Source: Brevibacillus choshinensis (GTDB taxonomy: Bacteria > Bacillota > Bacilli > Brevibacillales > Brevibacillaceae). Taken from it: 64,000 nucleotides of DNA. Below, piece by piece: positions 18,387 through 27,332 of the stretch; the stretch's first letter is position 1; each line of letters starts with the position of its first letter. The stretch lies in NCBI RefSeq assembly GCF_001420695.1, contig NZ_LJJB01000007.1, forward strand, positions 705,890 through 769,889, in the 5' to 3' direction. Under the pieces are notes generated by a model, which was given only the letters and a program-made list of their open reading frames with translations, did no database searches and was not told the DNA's origin. The position numbers were made by a program, and so were the translations under genes.

Positions 18387-18710
18387 TAAGCTTTTGAAAC
18401 ATGATAATTGATCTGATGACGGGAACAAGTATCCAGGAGACGGATATCCAGAGAGAAAGCGCCGTGGCTGAGAGTGCTTTCATAGGACGACTTGGAGAAT
18501 GACATCCCCGAAGACCGCAGTGAACGGTAGAAGCTGATTTGCTTCCTCAGTAACTGGCAGGCGTGCGCCGACGTTAACGGCTTATGAAGTGGAGTGACTC
18601 TTTCGTTTTCGAGAGACACTCAATCAGGGTGGCACCACGGGAGTTAAAACCAGTCTCTCGTCCCTGACATGTGGTTTCGGCTACATGTCAGGCGACGGGG
18701 GGCTTTTTTT
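18387..18710 (+). promoter_or_regulatory. T-box riboswitch controlling hisS-aspS
   Basis: A leader of about 320 nt with the T-box sequence AGGGTGGCACCACGG (18626-18640), a Stem I GA motif (GGGAACAAGTA), and a terminator built from cctgacatgt/acatgtcagg (about 18663-18692) extended by flanking pairs, ending in seven Ts (18704-18710). In the specifier position, aligned with the alaS leader below, stands GAC-A (18501-18504), an Asp codon; the overlapping CAT (18503-18505) is a His codon. Uncharged tRNA would bind specifier and T-box and favour the antiterminator. Confidence 0.93.
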
Positions 18711-18742
18711 CATTTTCTGAAACTCAATGGGGGTTCTTTCGA

Positions 18743-20023
18743 ATGACGCGTATTCAAATTCCTCGCGGTACGCAGGACATCATGCCCGGTACCGTAGAGC
18801 TGTGGCACTACGTGGAGGCAATTGCCCGCGATCTGTGCCGCCGTTCCAACTATCAGGAGATCCGCACGCCACTGTTTGAGAGCACTGAGCTGTTCCAGCG
18901 TGGCGTAGGTGAGACTACTGACATCGTAGAAAAAGAGATGTACAGTGTAGCGAATCCAAGAAGTACGGATGCCCTCACTCTCCGTCCGGAAGGGACTGCC
19001 GGCGTTGTTCGCTCTTATGTGGAGAACAAACTGTACGGCTCTCCAAACCAACCGACGAAGCTGTACTACCTCGGGCCTATGTTCCGTCACGAACGTCCAC
19101 AGGCGGGTCGCTACCGTCAATTTGTTCAATTTGGCGCAGAAGCGATCGGTTCCAGTGATCCAGCGATTGATGCCGAGGTGATTGGCCTCGCGATCCGTTT
19201 GTACCAGGAGCTGGGCTTGACGGGCTTGAGTGTGGAGCTGAACAGTGTAGGTACGCTGGATGACCGTGCACGTCACCGCGAGCATCTGCTGGCGCATCTA
19301 AATGGCGTACGTACAGAGCTGTGTGAAGACTGCCAATCCCGGATTGATCGAAATCCATTGCGCGTTCTCGACTGTAAAAACGAGAAGTGCAAGTCACTGA
19401 CCAAGGATGCTCCTTCGATTCTCGATTACTTGAGCGAAGAATCGGCTGCGCACTTTGAAGCAGTGAAAGGCTATCTGACCGCTCTCGACATTCCGTTCCA
19501 CGTAAATCCACGTCTCGTACGCGGGCTGGATTATTACACCTTGACTGCCTTTGAAATCAAAATGGCAGAAATTGGAGCGGTAGAAACGTTGTGTGGTGGC
19601 GGACGCTACAACGGACTGGTGGCAGAGCTGGGCGGAGATGACATGCCGGGTATCGGATTTGCGCTCAGTATCGAACGACTGCTGCTGGCGCTGGAAAAGC
19701 AAGGCGTGCAATTGCCGATCAGCGGAGGCATCGATTGCTTCGTGGTCGTGCAATCACCAGAGGCAAAAACGCAAGCCTTTGTCCTTGTCGATCAATTGCG
19801 CCAGGCAGGCATTGCAGCCGAGCTCGACTACCTCGATCGAAAAATGAAAGCGCAGCTGAAGCATGCCGATCGCTTGTCCGCGCGTTTTACTGCGATCATC
19901 GGAGAGTCTGAGCTGGCAAATGGGACAGTAGTACTCAAAGAGATGGCAACAGGTGAACAGCAAGATTTCAAACGAGAAGAGCTCGTGACCGCGCTGAACG
20001 CTAAATTACACCATACAAACTAA
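18743..20023 (+). CDS. hisS: Histidyl-tRNA synthetase
   Basis: A 426-aa class II aminoacyl-tRNA synthetase that charges tRNA-His. Motif 1 region IPRGTQDIMPG is at the N-terminus; motif 2 is FRHERPQAGRYRQFVQ; the histidine-binding loops are RGLDYYTLTAFEI and CGGGRYNGL; motif 3 is GIGFALSIERLL. The C-terminal anticodon-binding domain is complete. The ATG at 18743 gives MTRIQIPRG; a longer frame (from 18671) would run through the T-box terminator and is rejected. aspS follows 23 bp later in the same T-box-controlled operon. Confidence 0.96.
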   Translation: MTRIQIPRGTQDIMPGTVELWHYVEAIARDLCRRSNYQEIRTPLFESTELFQRGVGETTDIVEKEMYSVANPRSTDALTLRPEGTAGVVRSYVENKLYGSPNQPTKLYYLGPMFRHERPQAGRYRQFVQFGAEAIGSSDPAIDAEVIGLAIRLYQELGLTGLSVELNSVGTLDDRARHREHLLAHLNGVRTELCEDCQSRIDRNPLRVLDCKNEKCKSLTKDAPSILDYLSEESAAHFEAVKGYLTALDIPFHVNPRLVRGLDYYTLTAFEIKMAEIGAVETLCGGGRYNGLVAELGGDDMPGIGFALSIERLLLALEKQGVQLPISGGIDCFVVVQSPEAKTQAFVLVDQLRQAGIAAELDYLDRKMKAQLKHADRLSARFTAIIGESELANGTVVLKEMATGEQQDFKREELVTALNAKLHHTN

Positions 20024-20046
20024 GGAATTGAGTGGAGGATATCAAC

Positions 20047-21837
20047 ATGGCATGGCAATATCGCACCGTACATTGCGGAGAAGTGACAAAAGAGAACGTA
20101 GGACAGGAAATCGTCCTGAATGGTTGGGTTCAAAAACGTCGTGACCTCGGCGGAGTTATTTTCATCGACTTCCGTGACCGTACCGGGATCGTACAAATCG
20201 TGTTCAACCCAGAACACCACAAGGGTGCATGGGAGCTCGCAGACAAGGTTCGTAGCGAATACGTACTGGTGGTAAAAGGAACGGTCGTGAACCGTGCACC
20301 GGAAGCGATCAATCCGAAATTGCAAACAGGAGAAGTGGAAGTACACATCTCCGAGATCCAAATTCTTAACGAAGCAAAAACACCTCCGTTCCAAATCGAG
20401 GATGACATTGATGTAGATGAGCAAGTTCGCTTGAAATATCGTTATTTGGACCTTCGTCGTCCGGAAATGCAGCGTTCCCTGATCCTGCGTAGCAAAGCGG
20501 CGAAAGCATTTCGTGACTACCTCGACAATAATGGCTTCGTTGAAGTAGAAACACCGATGCTGACGAAGAGTACACCTGAGGGCGCGCGTGATTATTTAGT
20601 GCCATCCCGTGTGCATCCAGGTGAGTTCTATGCACTTCCACAGTCTCCACAGCTATTCAAGCAGCTGTTGATGGTATCCGGACTGGAGCGCTACTATCAG
20701 ATCGTTCGTTGCTTCCGTGATGAAGACTTGCGCGCTGACCGTCAGCCAGAATTTACCCAAGTGGACATCGAGACCTCTTTCCTGTCTATGGAAGAAATCT
20801 TGCCTATGATGGAAAAGATGGTTGCTCATGTATTCAAACAAACACTCGGTATTGACATCCCGACTCCATTCCCTCGTCTCACCTATGCGGATGCAATGGG
20901 ACGCTATGGATCCGACAAGCCAGACGTTCGCTTTGGCATGGAACTGACCGATGTATCTGACTTGGTAGCGAGCAGTGATTTCAAAGTATTTGCCAGCGTA
21001 GTAGCGGGTGGCGGTCAAGTAAAAGCGATCAACGCAAAAGGCTGCGGTCACTACTCCCGCAAAGAAGCCGACGACCTGCAAAAATTCGCAAATCGTTACG
21101 GAGCAAAAGGTCTGGCGTATATCGGCTTCCAGGATGGCGAAGTAAAAGGTCCAATCGCGAAGTTCTTTAAAGAAGAAGAAATCGCTGAACTGAAAAACCG
21201 CCTGTCTGCAGTAGACGGCGACATGCTCCTGTTCGTGGCAGACAAACCAAAAGTGGTTGCAGATGCACTGGGTGCTTTGCGCTCCAAGCTGGGTGCTGAG
21301 CTCGGCCTGATCGACCACAGCAAGTTCGCGTTCCTGTGGGTCGTAGACTTCCCGCTCGTAGAATGGGATGAAGATGCGAAGCGCTACGTGGCTCTGCACC
21401 ATCCGTTCACCCGTCCAAAAGACGAAGACCTGCACTTGTTCGACACCGATCCAGGCCAAATCCGTGCGCAAGCGTACGACATGGTACTCAACGGTTATGA
21501 GCTCGGCGGTGGTTCTATGCGGATCTTCAAGCGTGACGTTCAGGAGAAAATGTTCACCGCACTTGGCTTTACTCCAGAAGAAGCTCGTGAGCAATTTGGT
21601 TTCCTCCTCGATGCGTTTGAATACGGCACACCACCACATGGCGGCATTGCGCTTGGTCTGGACCGCTTGATCATGCTGTTGGCTGGACGTACGAACCTGC
21701 GCGAAGTCATCGCGTTCCCGAAAACAGCGAGTGCAACCGACCTGATGGTAAACGCACCAGATGTGGTAGCGCCAAGACAGCTGTCTGATCTGCACATCGC
21801 CACAACCGTAACGGAAGAAGAAAAGGTAGAGGCGTAA
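20047..21837 (+). CDS. aspS: Aspartyl-tRNA synthetase (bacterial type)
   Basis: A 596-aa class IIb synthetase: N-terminal OB anticodon-binding domain (about 1-110), class II core, a GAD insertion domain characteristic of bacterial AspRS (about 290-420), and motif 3 in [13 protein letters not shown]. Motif 2 is [16 protein letters not shown]. The ATG at 20047 lies eight bases after tggagg; the upstream GTG (20032) overlaps that SD. hisS-aspS pairing is the usual Firmicute operon. Whether the enzyme is discriminating (Asp only) depends on the presence of gatCAB elsewhere, which is not in the window. Confidence 0.96.
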   Translation: MAWQYRTVHCGEVTKENVGQEIVLNGWVQKRRDLGGVIFIDFRDRTGIVQIVFNPEHHKGAWELADKVRSEYVLVVKGTVVNRAPEAINPKLQTGEVEVHISEIQILNEAKTPPFQIEDDIDVDEQVRLKYRYLDLRRPEMQRSLILRSKAAKAFRDYLDNNGFVEVETPMLTKSTPEGARDYLVPSRVHPGEFYALPQSPQLFKQLLMVSGLERYYQIVRCFRDEDLRADRQPEFTQVDIETSFLSMEEILPMMEKMVAHVFKQTLGIDIPTPFPRLTYADAMGRYGSDKPDVRFGMELTDVSDLVASSDFKVFASVVAGGGQVKAINAKGCGHYSRKEADDLQKFANRYGAKGLAYIGFQDGEVKGPIAKFFKEEEIAELKNRLSAVDGDMLLFVADKPKVVADALGALRSKLGAELGLIDHSKFAFLWVVDFPLVEWDEDAKRYVALHHPFTRPKDEDLHLFDTDPGQIRAQAYDMVLNGYELGGGSMRIFKRDVQEKMFTALGFTPEEAREQFGFLLDAFEYGTPPHGGIALGLDRLIMLLAGRTNLREVIAFPKTASATDLMVNAPDVVAPRQLSDLHIATTVTEEEKVEA

Positions 21838-21886
21838 CGACTTGCACAACCGCATTACGATTTGATACAGTGGTTATACTAAAATG

Positions 21887-22071
21887 AAGCCCTGCGATGC
21901 ACGTGAAATCCGATAGTTTTGAGCCACAAAGTTTTTTTAGGGAGTTTTTCGTCCGCAACTGTAAAGGCATGCCTCCGTTTGAGTGGACGTCTGTAATGGT
22001 TGGGCAAGACACCCACCTGCGATGAGCAGGTTCAAAACTAAGGAGCTACACGGCATAATGGGGCTCCTTTT
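21887..22071 (+). ncRNA. bsrA: 6S RNA (BsrA/6S-1 type)
   Basis: About 185 nt lying between aspS and tcdA (yrvM), the place of 6S-1 RNA in B. subtilis. The 3' half contains the stretch CACCTGCGATGAGCAGG followed by TTCAAAACTAAGG, and the middle has GCATGCCTCCGTTTGA, both as remembered from Bacillus 6S-1. The 5' end AGCCC...GATGC pairs with GCAT...GGGCT at the 3' end to close the long hairpin, and a T-run follows. 6S RNA mimics an open promoter and sequesters SigA RNA polymerase. A TATACT -10 is at 21875-21880; a clear -35 is not seen. Confidence 0.9.
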
Positions 22072-22136
22072 TTCGCTGGAATCCTACTTTTCCGATTGAC
22101 AATAACTTCGCTCACGAAATGAAAGGTGACAAAACG

Positions 22137-22892
22137 ATGCTTCATCAATTTTCCCGTTGCGAACTGGCCTTCGGTCCCGAAGGTTTGGAAAAAATGAAAA
22201 ATAGCCGCGTTGCGGTATTAGGCATAGGCGGAGTAGGTTCGTTTACCGTAGAAGCTCTGGCACGAACCGGGGTAGGAAAGCTAGTGTTGGTAGATAAAGA
22301 TGTCGTGGACATTACCAACATCAACCGCCAGATTCATGCTACACTGAATACCGTTGGGCAAAAGAAAGCCGAACTGATGAAGGAACGGGTCGCCTCCATT
22401 AATCCGGAGTGCGAAGTCGTTACCTTGAATATGTTCTTTACGGAAGAGACAGCCAGTGAATTTTTCGCGCATGAAGTGGACTACATCGTAGATGCCATGG
22501 ACACAATGTCTGCCAAGCTGTATTTGATTAAGGAAGCAAAACGACGCAACATTCCCATTATCTCCAGCATGGGAGCGGCGAACAAAATGGATCCGACTCG
22601 CTTCGAGGTAGCGGATATTTCACAAACCAGCTACGATCCGATCGCCAAAGTCATTCGCCGTGAGCTTCGCAAGGCGGGGATCTACAAGGGAGTGAAAGTA
22701 GTCTATTCCCGCGAGATTCCAGTGACCGTACGCTCGGACGTGCGCGAGCAAATCGTTTCCAACCCGAATTCACCGATTAGCAAAGTGCGGCAGCCTCCTG
22801 CAAGCAACGCCTTTGTCCCATCTGTTGCCGGATTGATTCTGGCGAGTGTCGTTGTGCGTGACCTGTTGGATTGGCAGCCAATAAAAGGATAG
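22137..22892 (+). CDS. tcdA: tRNA threonylcarbamoyladenosine dehydratase (TcdA/YrvM)
   Basis: A 251-aa ThiF/E1-like enzyme. The ATP-binding motif is GIGGVGSFTVEALARTG near residue 30, followed by the VDKDVVDITNINRQ segment typical of TcdA/CsdL. It uses ATP to cyclise t6A37 to ct6A on ANN-decoding tRNAs. The ATG at 22137 has aaaggtg nine bases upstream. It follows 6S RNA and precedes rarA by 6 bp, as in Bacillus. Confidence 0.93.
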   Translation: MLHQFSRCELAFGPEGLEKMKNSRVAVLGIGGVGSFTVEALARTGVGKLVLVDKDVVDITNINRQIHATLNTVGQKKAELMKERVASINPECEVVTLNMFFTEETASEFFAHEVDYIVDAMDTMSAKLYLIKEAKRRNIPIISSMGAANKMDPTRFEVADISQTSYDPIAKVIRRELRKAGIYKGVKVVYSREIPVTVRSDVREQIVSNPNSPISKVRQPPASNAFVPSVAGLILASVVVRDLLDWQPIKG

Positions 22893-22898
22893 TGAACT

Positions 22899-24260
22899 AT
22901 GAACGATCTTTTTACGTTTGCCTATGACCAACAGGGAGGAGGCAAACAAAAGCCGTTGGCTGCCCGGATGCGGCCTCTGTCGATCCAAGAGGTAATCGGG
23001 CAGTCACATATACTCGCGCCAGGTAAGCTATTGCGGCGTGCCATCGAAGCAGATCAGGTCTCGTCGCTGATTTTTTACGGCCCCCCGGGAACTGGGAAGA
23101 CCACTTTGGCAAAGGTCATTGCTGGGTCGACTCGGTCCTATTTTTCCGAGTTAAATGCAGTCACGGCTGGCGTGGCTGATATCCGGAAAGTGGTGGAGGC
23201 AGCCAAGGAACGGCTCGTGATGGACAATCAGCGGACGACGTTGTTTGTCGACGAGATCCATCGCTTCAACAAATCCCAGCAGGACGCATTGCTGCCATAT
23301 GTGGAAGAGGGAACGATCATACTGATCGGGGCAACGACTGAGAATCCTTTTTTTGAGGTGAATCCGGCGCTTCTGTCTCGCTCTCAAATATTCTCGTTGC
23401 AGTCCTTGACACATGAAGAACTGCAGCAGGTGATGGATCGTGCACTGACGGATGTGGAGAACGGATTGGGAGAGCTTTCCGTTTCCTTGACTCCCGAGGC
23501 TGCTGAGCATTTGATCCACTACGCAGAAGGTGACGCTCGACGGTTGTTGAATGCATTGGAGCTGGCTGTCACCACGACTCCGTCAGATAAAGACGGACGT
23601 GTGCTGATTACGTTGGATGTTGCGGTGGAGTCCATTCAGCGCAGGGCGGTTCGCTATGATAAAAGCGGGGACAACCATTACGACACGATATCGGCTTTCA
23701 TCAAATCCATTCGGGGTTCGGACCCGGACGCAGCTCTCTATTGGTTAGCGCGTATGATTGATGCAGGAGAAGACCCGCGTTTTATTTCTCGCAGGCTGGT
23801 CATCTCTGCTTCAGAAGATATCGGCAATGCAGACCCGCAAGCGATCGCTGTCGCTACAGCCTGTTTTCAAGCTGTGGAACTGGTCGGAATGCCGGAGGGA
23901 CGTATTCCTCTGGCTCAAGCCACGACCTACCTCGCGACAGCACCGAAAAGTAATGCAGCTTACAACGGAATTAACGCTGCATTGGATCGGATTCGAAACG
24001 ACGGGCACAAACCGGTTCCCATCCACCTGCGTGACGCAGCCTACAAGGGAGCTGCCAAGCTCGGACATGGAAAAGGATATAAATACCCACATGATTACCC
24101 ATATGGGTATGTACCTCAGCAATATTTGCCTGACGGCGTAAACTATTCCTTTTACCAGCCAAAGGATCATGGCTACGAAAGACATATTGGCAGATTTCAG
24201 GAAGAGCGAAAAAAACTGGATGAGCGAGGATTGCCACCGCAAAAAAACTCCCCCGAATAA
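22899..24260 (+). CDS. rarA: Replication-associated recombination protein A (RarA/MgsA), AAA+ ATPase
   Basis: A 453-aa clamp-loader-like AAA+ ATPase. Walker A is GPPGTGKTT, Walker B is FVDEIHRF, sensor 1 lies in [13 protein letters not shown], and the C-terminal tetramerisation region includes [16 protein letters not shown]. RarA acts at stalled replication forks with SSB and RecA. The gene lies in the order tcdA-rarA-cymR seen in B. subtilis (yrvM-yrvN-cymR). Its last codons form one arm of the terminator used by the opposing small gene. Confidence 0.95.
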   Translation: MNDLFTFAYDQQGGGKQKPLAARMRPLSIQEVIGQSHILAPGKLLRRAIEADQVSSLIFYGPPGTGKTTLAKVIAGSTRSYFSELNAVTAGVADIRKVVEAAKERLVMDNQRTTLFVDEIHRFNKSQQDALLPYVEEGTIILIGATTENPFFEVNPALLSRSQIFSLQSLTHEELQQVMDRALTDVENGLGELSVSLTPEAAEHLIHYAEGDARRLLNALELAVTTTPSDKDGRVLITLDVAVESIQRRAVRYDKSGDNHYDTISAFIKSIRGSDPDAALYWLARMIDAGEDPRFISRRLVISASEDIGNADPQAIAVATACFQAVELVGMPEGRIPLAQATTYLATAPKSNAAYNGINAALDRIRNDGHKPVPIHLRDAAYKGAAKLGHGKGYKYPHDYPYGYVPQQYLPDGVNYSFYQPKDHGYERHIGRFQEERKKLDERGLPPQKNSPE

Positions 24261-24269
24261 GGGGGAGTC
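24241..24269 (-). terminator. Terminator at the rarA/small-ORF junction
   Basis: actccccc/gggggagt stem (24247-24254 with 24262-24269) with an A-run (24241-24247) that is a U-run for the reverse-strand gene. It overlaps the rarA stop codon. Confidence 0.75.
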
Positions 24270-24274
24270 ACTGG

Positions 24275-24448
24275 TCAGGTCCGGACATCTCCGCCTGGCT
24301 TGTTGGGTAGATCGCCATTTTCATTCGGCTGCTTGCTCTGCTCACTGGCACCGTAACGGGCTTTGTGGGCGATGGTTCCTGCCGGCTGGTCGTACAAGGT
24401 ATTAGACGGGTGGTTTCGCCCCTGCTCTGAACGTTTGTTTGTCGCCAT
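24275..24448 (-). CDS. Small hydrophilic protein, 57 aa, unknown function
   Basis: A reverse-strand frame from ATG 24448 to TGA at 24275. The SD is strong (cagggggtgaag). The product is hydrophilic and rich in Asn, Gln, Lys, Gly and Pro (for example RSEQGRNHPSN and SKQPNENGDLP), without hydrophobic segments, so it is probably disordered. That composition resembles small spore-core or germination-related proteins, but no family is recognised. It is convergent with rarA and divergent from cymR, and ends at its own terminator, which supports it as a real gene. Confidence 0.7.
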   Translation of the reverse strand: MATNKRSEQGRNHPSNTLYDQPAGTIAHKARYGASEQSKQPNENGDLPNKPGGDVRT

Positions 24449-24545
24449 AATACTTCACCCCCTGGATGCTAGTGTGTCCTGTCACAGCGAAGTCATGTAG
24501 GCTGTAAGAAATGGGGAAACCGATAAGATAGAGGAGAGTTGCTAC

Positions 24546-24965
24546 GTGAAAATTTCAACGAAAGGACGCTACGGGCTGACCATTATGATGGAGTTGGCCA
24601 ACCGTAACGGAGAAGGACCGACTTCACTGCGGAGCATCGCCCAGCGTCATGATTTGTCTGAGCATTATTTGGAGCAGCTGATTGCACCTTTGCGCAATGC
24701 TGGTTTGGTAAAGAGTATTCGCGGTGCCTATGGTGGATACGTTCTCGCGAAACAACCTGAGGAAATTTCAGCTGGGGATGTCATTCGCGTGTTGGAGGGA
24801 CCAATCAGTCCTGTAGAATTCGCCGAAGAAGAAGATCCGGCAAAACGCTACCTGTGGTTGCGAATCCGTGATAGCATTTCTTCTGTTCTGGACTCCACAT
24901 CGCTGCAAGATTTGATCAGCTTTGAGGACGATGGCCGTTCCGACAACTATATGTTTTACATTTGA
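24546..24965 (+). CDS. cymR: Rrf2-family cysteine metabolism repressor CymR
   Basis: A 139-aa Rrf2 winged-helix regulator. The N-terminus MKISTKGRYGLTIMMELA and the wing segment SIRGAYGGYVLAKQ are the CymR signature. There are no cluster-binding cysteines, as expected for CymR and unlike IscR or NsrR. In B. subtilis and staphylococci CymR with CysK represses sulfur-acquisition genes when cysteine is plentiful. The start is GTG 24546. It lies 40 bp before the cysteine desulfurase and is probably cotranscribed with it. Confidence 0.9.
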   Translation: MKISTKGRYGLTIMMELANRNGEGPTSLRSIAQRHDLSEHYLEQLIAPLRNAGLVKSIRGAYGGYVLAKQPEEISAGDVIRVLEGPISPVEFAEEEDPAKRYLWLRIRDSISSVLDSTSLQDLISFEDDGRSDNYMFYI

Positions 24966-25005
24966 CTTGCTGTCAAATGATCAAGCGACGTAGAAGGTGA
25001 CACCC

Positions 25006-26154
25006 GTGTCTGACATGATGTATTTTGATCACGCTGCCACGACTCCAGTACATCCGCGAGTCGTGCAAGCGATGACCCCATACTTGACGCAAGTGTTTGG
25101 CAATCCCTCCAGTGTTCATGGGTTTGGACGAGAGGCGCGGCAGGCATTGGAGCAAGCAAGGGACCAGATTGCCGCTTTCATGGATGCGGATCCGCAATCG
25201 CTCATCTTTACTGGAAGCGGGACGGAAGCAGACAATTTGGCGATTATCGGTGGTGCCATGGCACAACGAGAGCATGGTCGCCATGTCATTACCTCACAGG
25301 TGGAGCATCATGCGGTTCTGCACGCTTGCGAATATTTGGAGCAAGCGGGCTTTGAAGTGACGTACCTTCCTGTAGATGAGACAGGATCCGTTCGTTTGGC
25401 TGATTTAAAAGAGGCGATTCGACCAGACACGGTTCTCGTTTCCATCATGTACGGCAACAACGAGGTAGGCACGATTCAGCCGATTGAAGAAATCGGTACG
25501 TATTTACGTGAGAAAGGGATCATTTTCCACACAGACGCCGTGCAGGCGTTTGGTGTGCTCCCCATACGAGCCCGCCAGCTGCCAGTGGACATGCTTTCTG
25601 TTTCCGCTCACAAGATCAACGGTCCAAAAGGAGTAGGCGCTTTGTATTTGGCACGGAAGGTTCCGATCTCGCCGATCCTCTTCGGGGGTTCTCAGGAACG
25701 GAAACGACGTGCAGGTACGGAAAATTTAGCCGGGATCGTCGGCTTTGCCGAAGCGACGAGAGTGACCGCCGAGGAAATGGACGAGCGTGTCTCCAAGTAC
25801 AGACGGATGAAAGAAGAGATGGAGGCAGTGTGGAAAGAAGCAGGCATTGCCTACCATATCAATGGTCATCCAGAAAAAGTGATGCCGCACGTCTTCAATG
25901 TCAGCTTTATTGGGGTTCATACCGAAACCATGCTGATGAATCTGGACTTGGTGAAAATAGCAGCGGCAAGTGGCTCCGCTTGTACGTCTGGTTCGCTTGA
26001 GTTATCCCACGTTCTCCATGCCATGAACCTGGATGATAGCATTACGCATTCGGCTATTAGATTCAGCTTTGGCATAACCAATACGGTAGAGGAAGCAAAA
26101 CAGGCTGCAGAAGCAGTGGCAAGCATCGTGAAGCGGTTGGTGAAACGTGCTTAA
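25006..26154 (+). CDS. iscS: Cysteine desulfurase (IscS/NifS family, YrvO-like)
   Basis: A 382-aa PLP enzyme that removes sulfur from cysteine and passes it on as persulfide. The PLP lysine is in SVSAHKINGPKGVG, the catalytic Cys in GSACTSGSLE, and the N-terminus YFDHAATTPVHP is typical. The GTG at 25006 follows agaaggtg by six bases. In B. subtilis yrvO is followed by trmU (mnmA), the acceptor for tRNA 2-thiolation; here mnmA is not adjacent. Substrate partners are therefore inferred only. Confidence 0.93.
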   Translation: MSDMMYFDHAATTPVHPRVVQAMTPYLTQVFGNPSSVHGFGREARQALEQARDQIAAFMDADPQSLIFTGSGTEADNLAIIGGAMAQREHGRHVITSQVEHHAVLHACEYLEQAGFEVTYLPVDETGSVRLADLKEAIRPDTVLVSIMYGNNEVGTIQPIEEIGTYLREKGIIFHTDAVQAFGVLPIRARQLPVDMLSVSAHKINGPKGVGALYLARKVPISPILFGGSQERKRRAGTENLAGIVGFAEATRVTAEEMDERVSKYRRMKEEMEAVWKEAGIAYHINGHPEKVMPHVFNVSFIGVHTETMLMNLDLVKIAAASGSACTSGSLELSHVLHAMNLDDSITHSAIRFSFGITNTVEEAKQAAEAVASIVKRLVKRA

Positions 26155-26188
26155 ATTACTCTACGTGAACACATGACTGATGAAAAGT

Positions 26189-26226
26189 AAACCGCTTGGG
26201 AGAACGATAGTCCCAAGCGGTTTTTT
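26189..26226 (+). terminator. Terminator after the cysteine desulfurase gene
   Basis: aaccgcttggga/tcccaagcggtt stem with TTTTTT. Confidence 0.92.
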
Positions 26227-26272
26227 GCGTCGAGAGCTAGGCGAAAAGCCAATTCCATTCTGGTGGAGGCAA

Positions 26273-26281
26273 CATATTCTA
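26273..26281 (+). promoter_or_regulatory. Sporulation-type -10 (CATA-N3-TA) before the first DUF4183 gene
   Basis: CATATTCTA ends 30 bp upstream of the ATG. It fits the SigE/SigK -10 pattern; the -35 is not clear. Confidence 0.4.
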
Positions 26282-26311
26282 AGAGCATATGACAGAAACG
26301 AGGGGGAGGAT

Positions 26312-26677
26312 ATGCAGACTAGAAAGGTCACATCAGTGAGGCCGCTGCTTTTTGCCCCGTTAGGATGTCCGGATATTTTCCCTGGAAAGGTCAATCAAAA
26401 TCAACTGCTACAGACAGAAATGTATTACTACTCTGCGATCGCCAACGGGGCAGCTCGCCTATTTACAGACCAAGACCGATTGCTTGAATATGATTCTTCT
26501 GTAATCATGGACCCGGACCAAGTCTCCTACATGAATCTATTTGTTAACGGAATGCTGCAACCCCCGATCCTTTATGAAGTGAGAAGGGGGACACTTCTCC
26601 TGAAATCAACAGACGTTCCCCAGGCGGGTGTCTTGATCATGCTGCAATTCGTGAAAATCTTATTGCCTTTGGAATGA
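26312..26677 (+). CDS. DUF4183 domain protein (first copy)
   Basis: A 121-aa protein with the DUF4183 pattern: YYYSAIANGAARLFTDQD, an NLFVNGMLQPPILYEV core and a terminal hydrophobic beta strand (VLIMLQFVKILLPL). No signal peptide. DUF4183 proteins are common in spore-formers, often near collagen-like or spore-surface proteins; no biochemical role is established. The ATG at 26312 follows gggggagg. It has a second family member 117 bp downstream, with its own SigE/K-like -10. The two sequences are clearly diverged. Confidence 0.75.
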   Translation: MQTRKVTSVRPLLFAPLGCPDIFPGKVNQNQLLQTEMYYYSAIANGAARLFTDQDRLLEYDSSVIMDPDQVSYMNLFVNGMLQPPILYEVRRGTLLLKSTDVPQAGVLIMLQFVKILLPLE

Positions 26678-26753
26678 GAGTGGACAAAGTTTCCTCGCAA
26701 AGAAATTGGATTAGGAAAAGCGTCACTTGTCCAACACGCTTTCAGCACGTCCT

Positions 26754-26762
26754 CATAAGATA
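26754..26762 (+). promoter_or_regulatory. Sporulation-type -10 (CATA-N3-TA) before the second DUF4183 gene
   Basis: CATAAGATA ends 32 bp upstream of the ATG, nearly the same spacing as in the first copy. An ACAC about 16 bp further upstream could be a SigK -35. Confidence 0.45.
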
Positions 26763-26794
26763 CAGTAAGTATGCTGAAAGGAGGAGAGATATAG

Positions 26795-27175
26795 ATGGCA
26801 CTTGAGATCATGAAAATTGTCGTAGGAGCATCGACGGTAACGAACGTTGTACCGACTGCGACACGACTGTTTCGTCAATTACCATCGTTGGTGACAGGCC
26901 CGGCAACCTTGAGCATCGATGCAGCTGATTTTCTGCAAGATGATGGCACGGCAGCGACGACCTTGCCGACTTTGGCTGCAAACAACAGCTACTACAATGT
27001 ATACATTAACGGTGTGCTGCAAATGAGCGGACTTTCCGTCTACACGCCAGGGGGTACTGGTGTAGGTAGTCTGGCAATCACTGTAGGAGCAGGAGAAACC
27101 ATTGCACTCGGCACCGTAGTCGTGTTGGAAATCATCAGCTACGCTCCCACGTCTACCACAACGATTACTGGATAA
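26795..27175 (+). CDS. DUF4183 domain protein (second copy)
   Basis: A 126-aa protein. Family core: FLQDDGTAATTLPTLAANNSYYNVYINGVLQMSG, then a Gly-rich beta segment (GGTGVGSLAITVGAGE) and a Thr-rich tail. It is predicted all-beta and soluble. The compact, threonine-rich, charge-poor composition is compatible with a structural or spore-surface protein. An AAGGAGGAG SD precedes the ATG and a strong terminator follows. Function unknown. Confidence 0.75.
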   Translation: MALEIMKIVVGASTVTNVVPTATRLFRQLPSLVTGPATLSIDAADFLQDDGTAATTLPTLAANNSYYNVYINGVLQMSGLSVYTPGGTGVGSLAITVGAGETIALGTVVVLEIISYAPTSTTTITG

Positions 27176-27181
27176 GAAACA

Positions 27182-27213
27182 AAACCAGCGAGAACAATGT
27201 TCGCTGGTTTTTT
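27182..27213 (+). terminator. Terminator after the second DUF4183 gene
   Basis: aaaccagcga/tcgctggttt stem with a T-run. Confidence 0.9.
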
Positions 27214-27332
27214 ACACTTTTCCGACAGTTGGTTCATCCTAATTGTGGTTGATTCTGGAAAGTGATACACTTGTATGCAGCAGAAGTGAGACAATGGAAC
27301 TACTGCTTCAGTCACATAAAGGAGAGGGATTT

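Noticed and set aside
18671-18742. Upstream extension of hisS
   Set aside because: It would be translated from within the T-box terminator; the family start is at 18743.
20653-21855. A 400-aa reverse-strand frame inside aspS
   Set aside because: Shadow of aspS; Phe/Val/His-rich, no SD.
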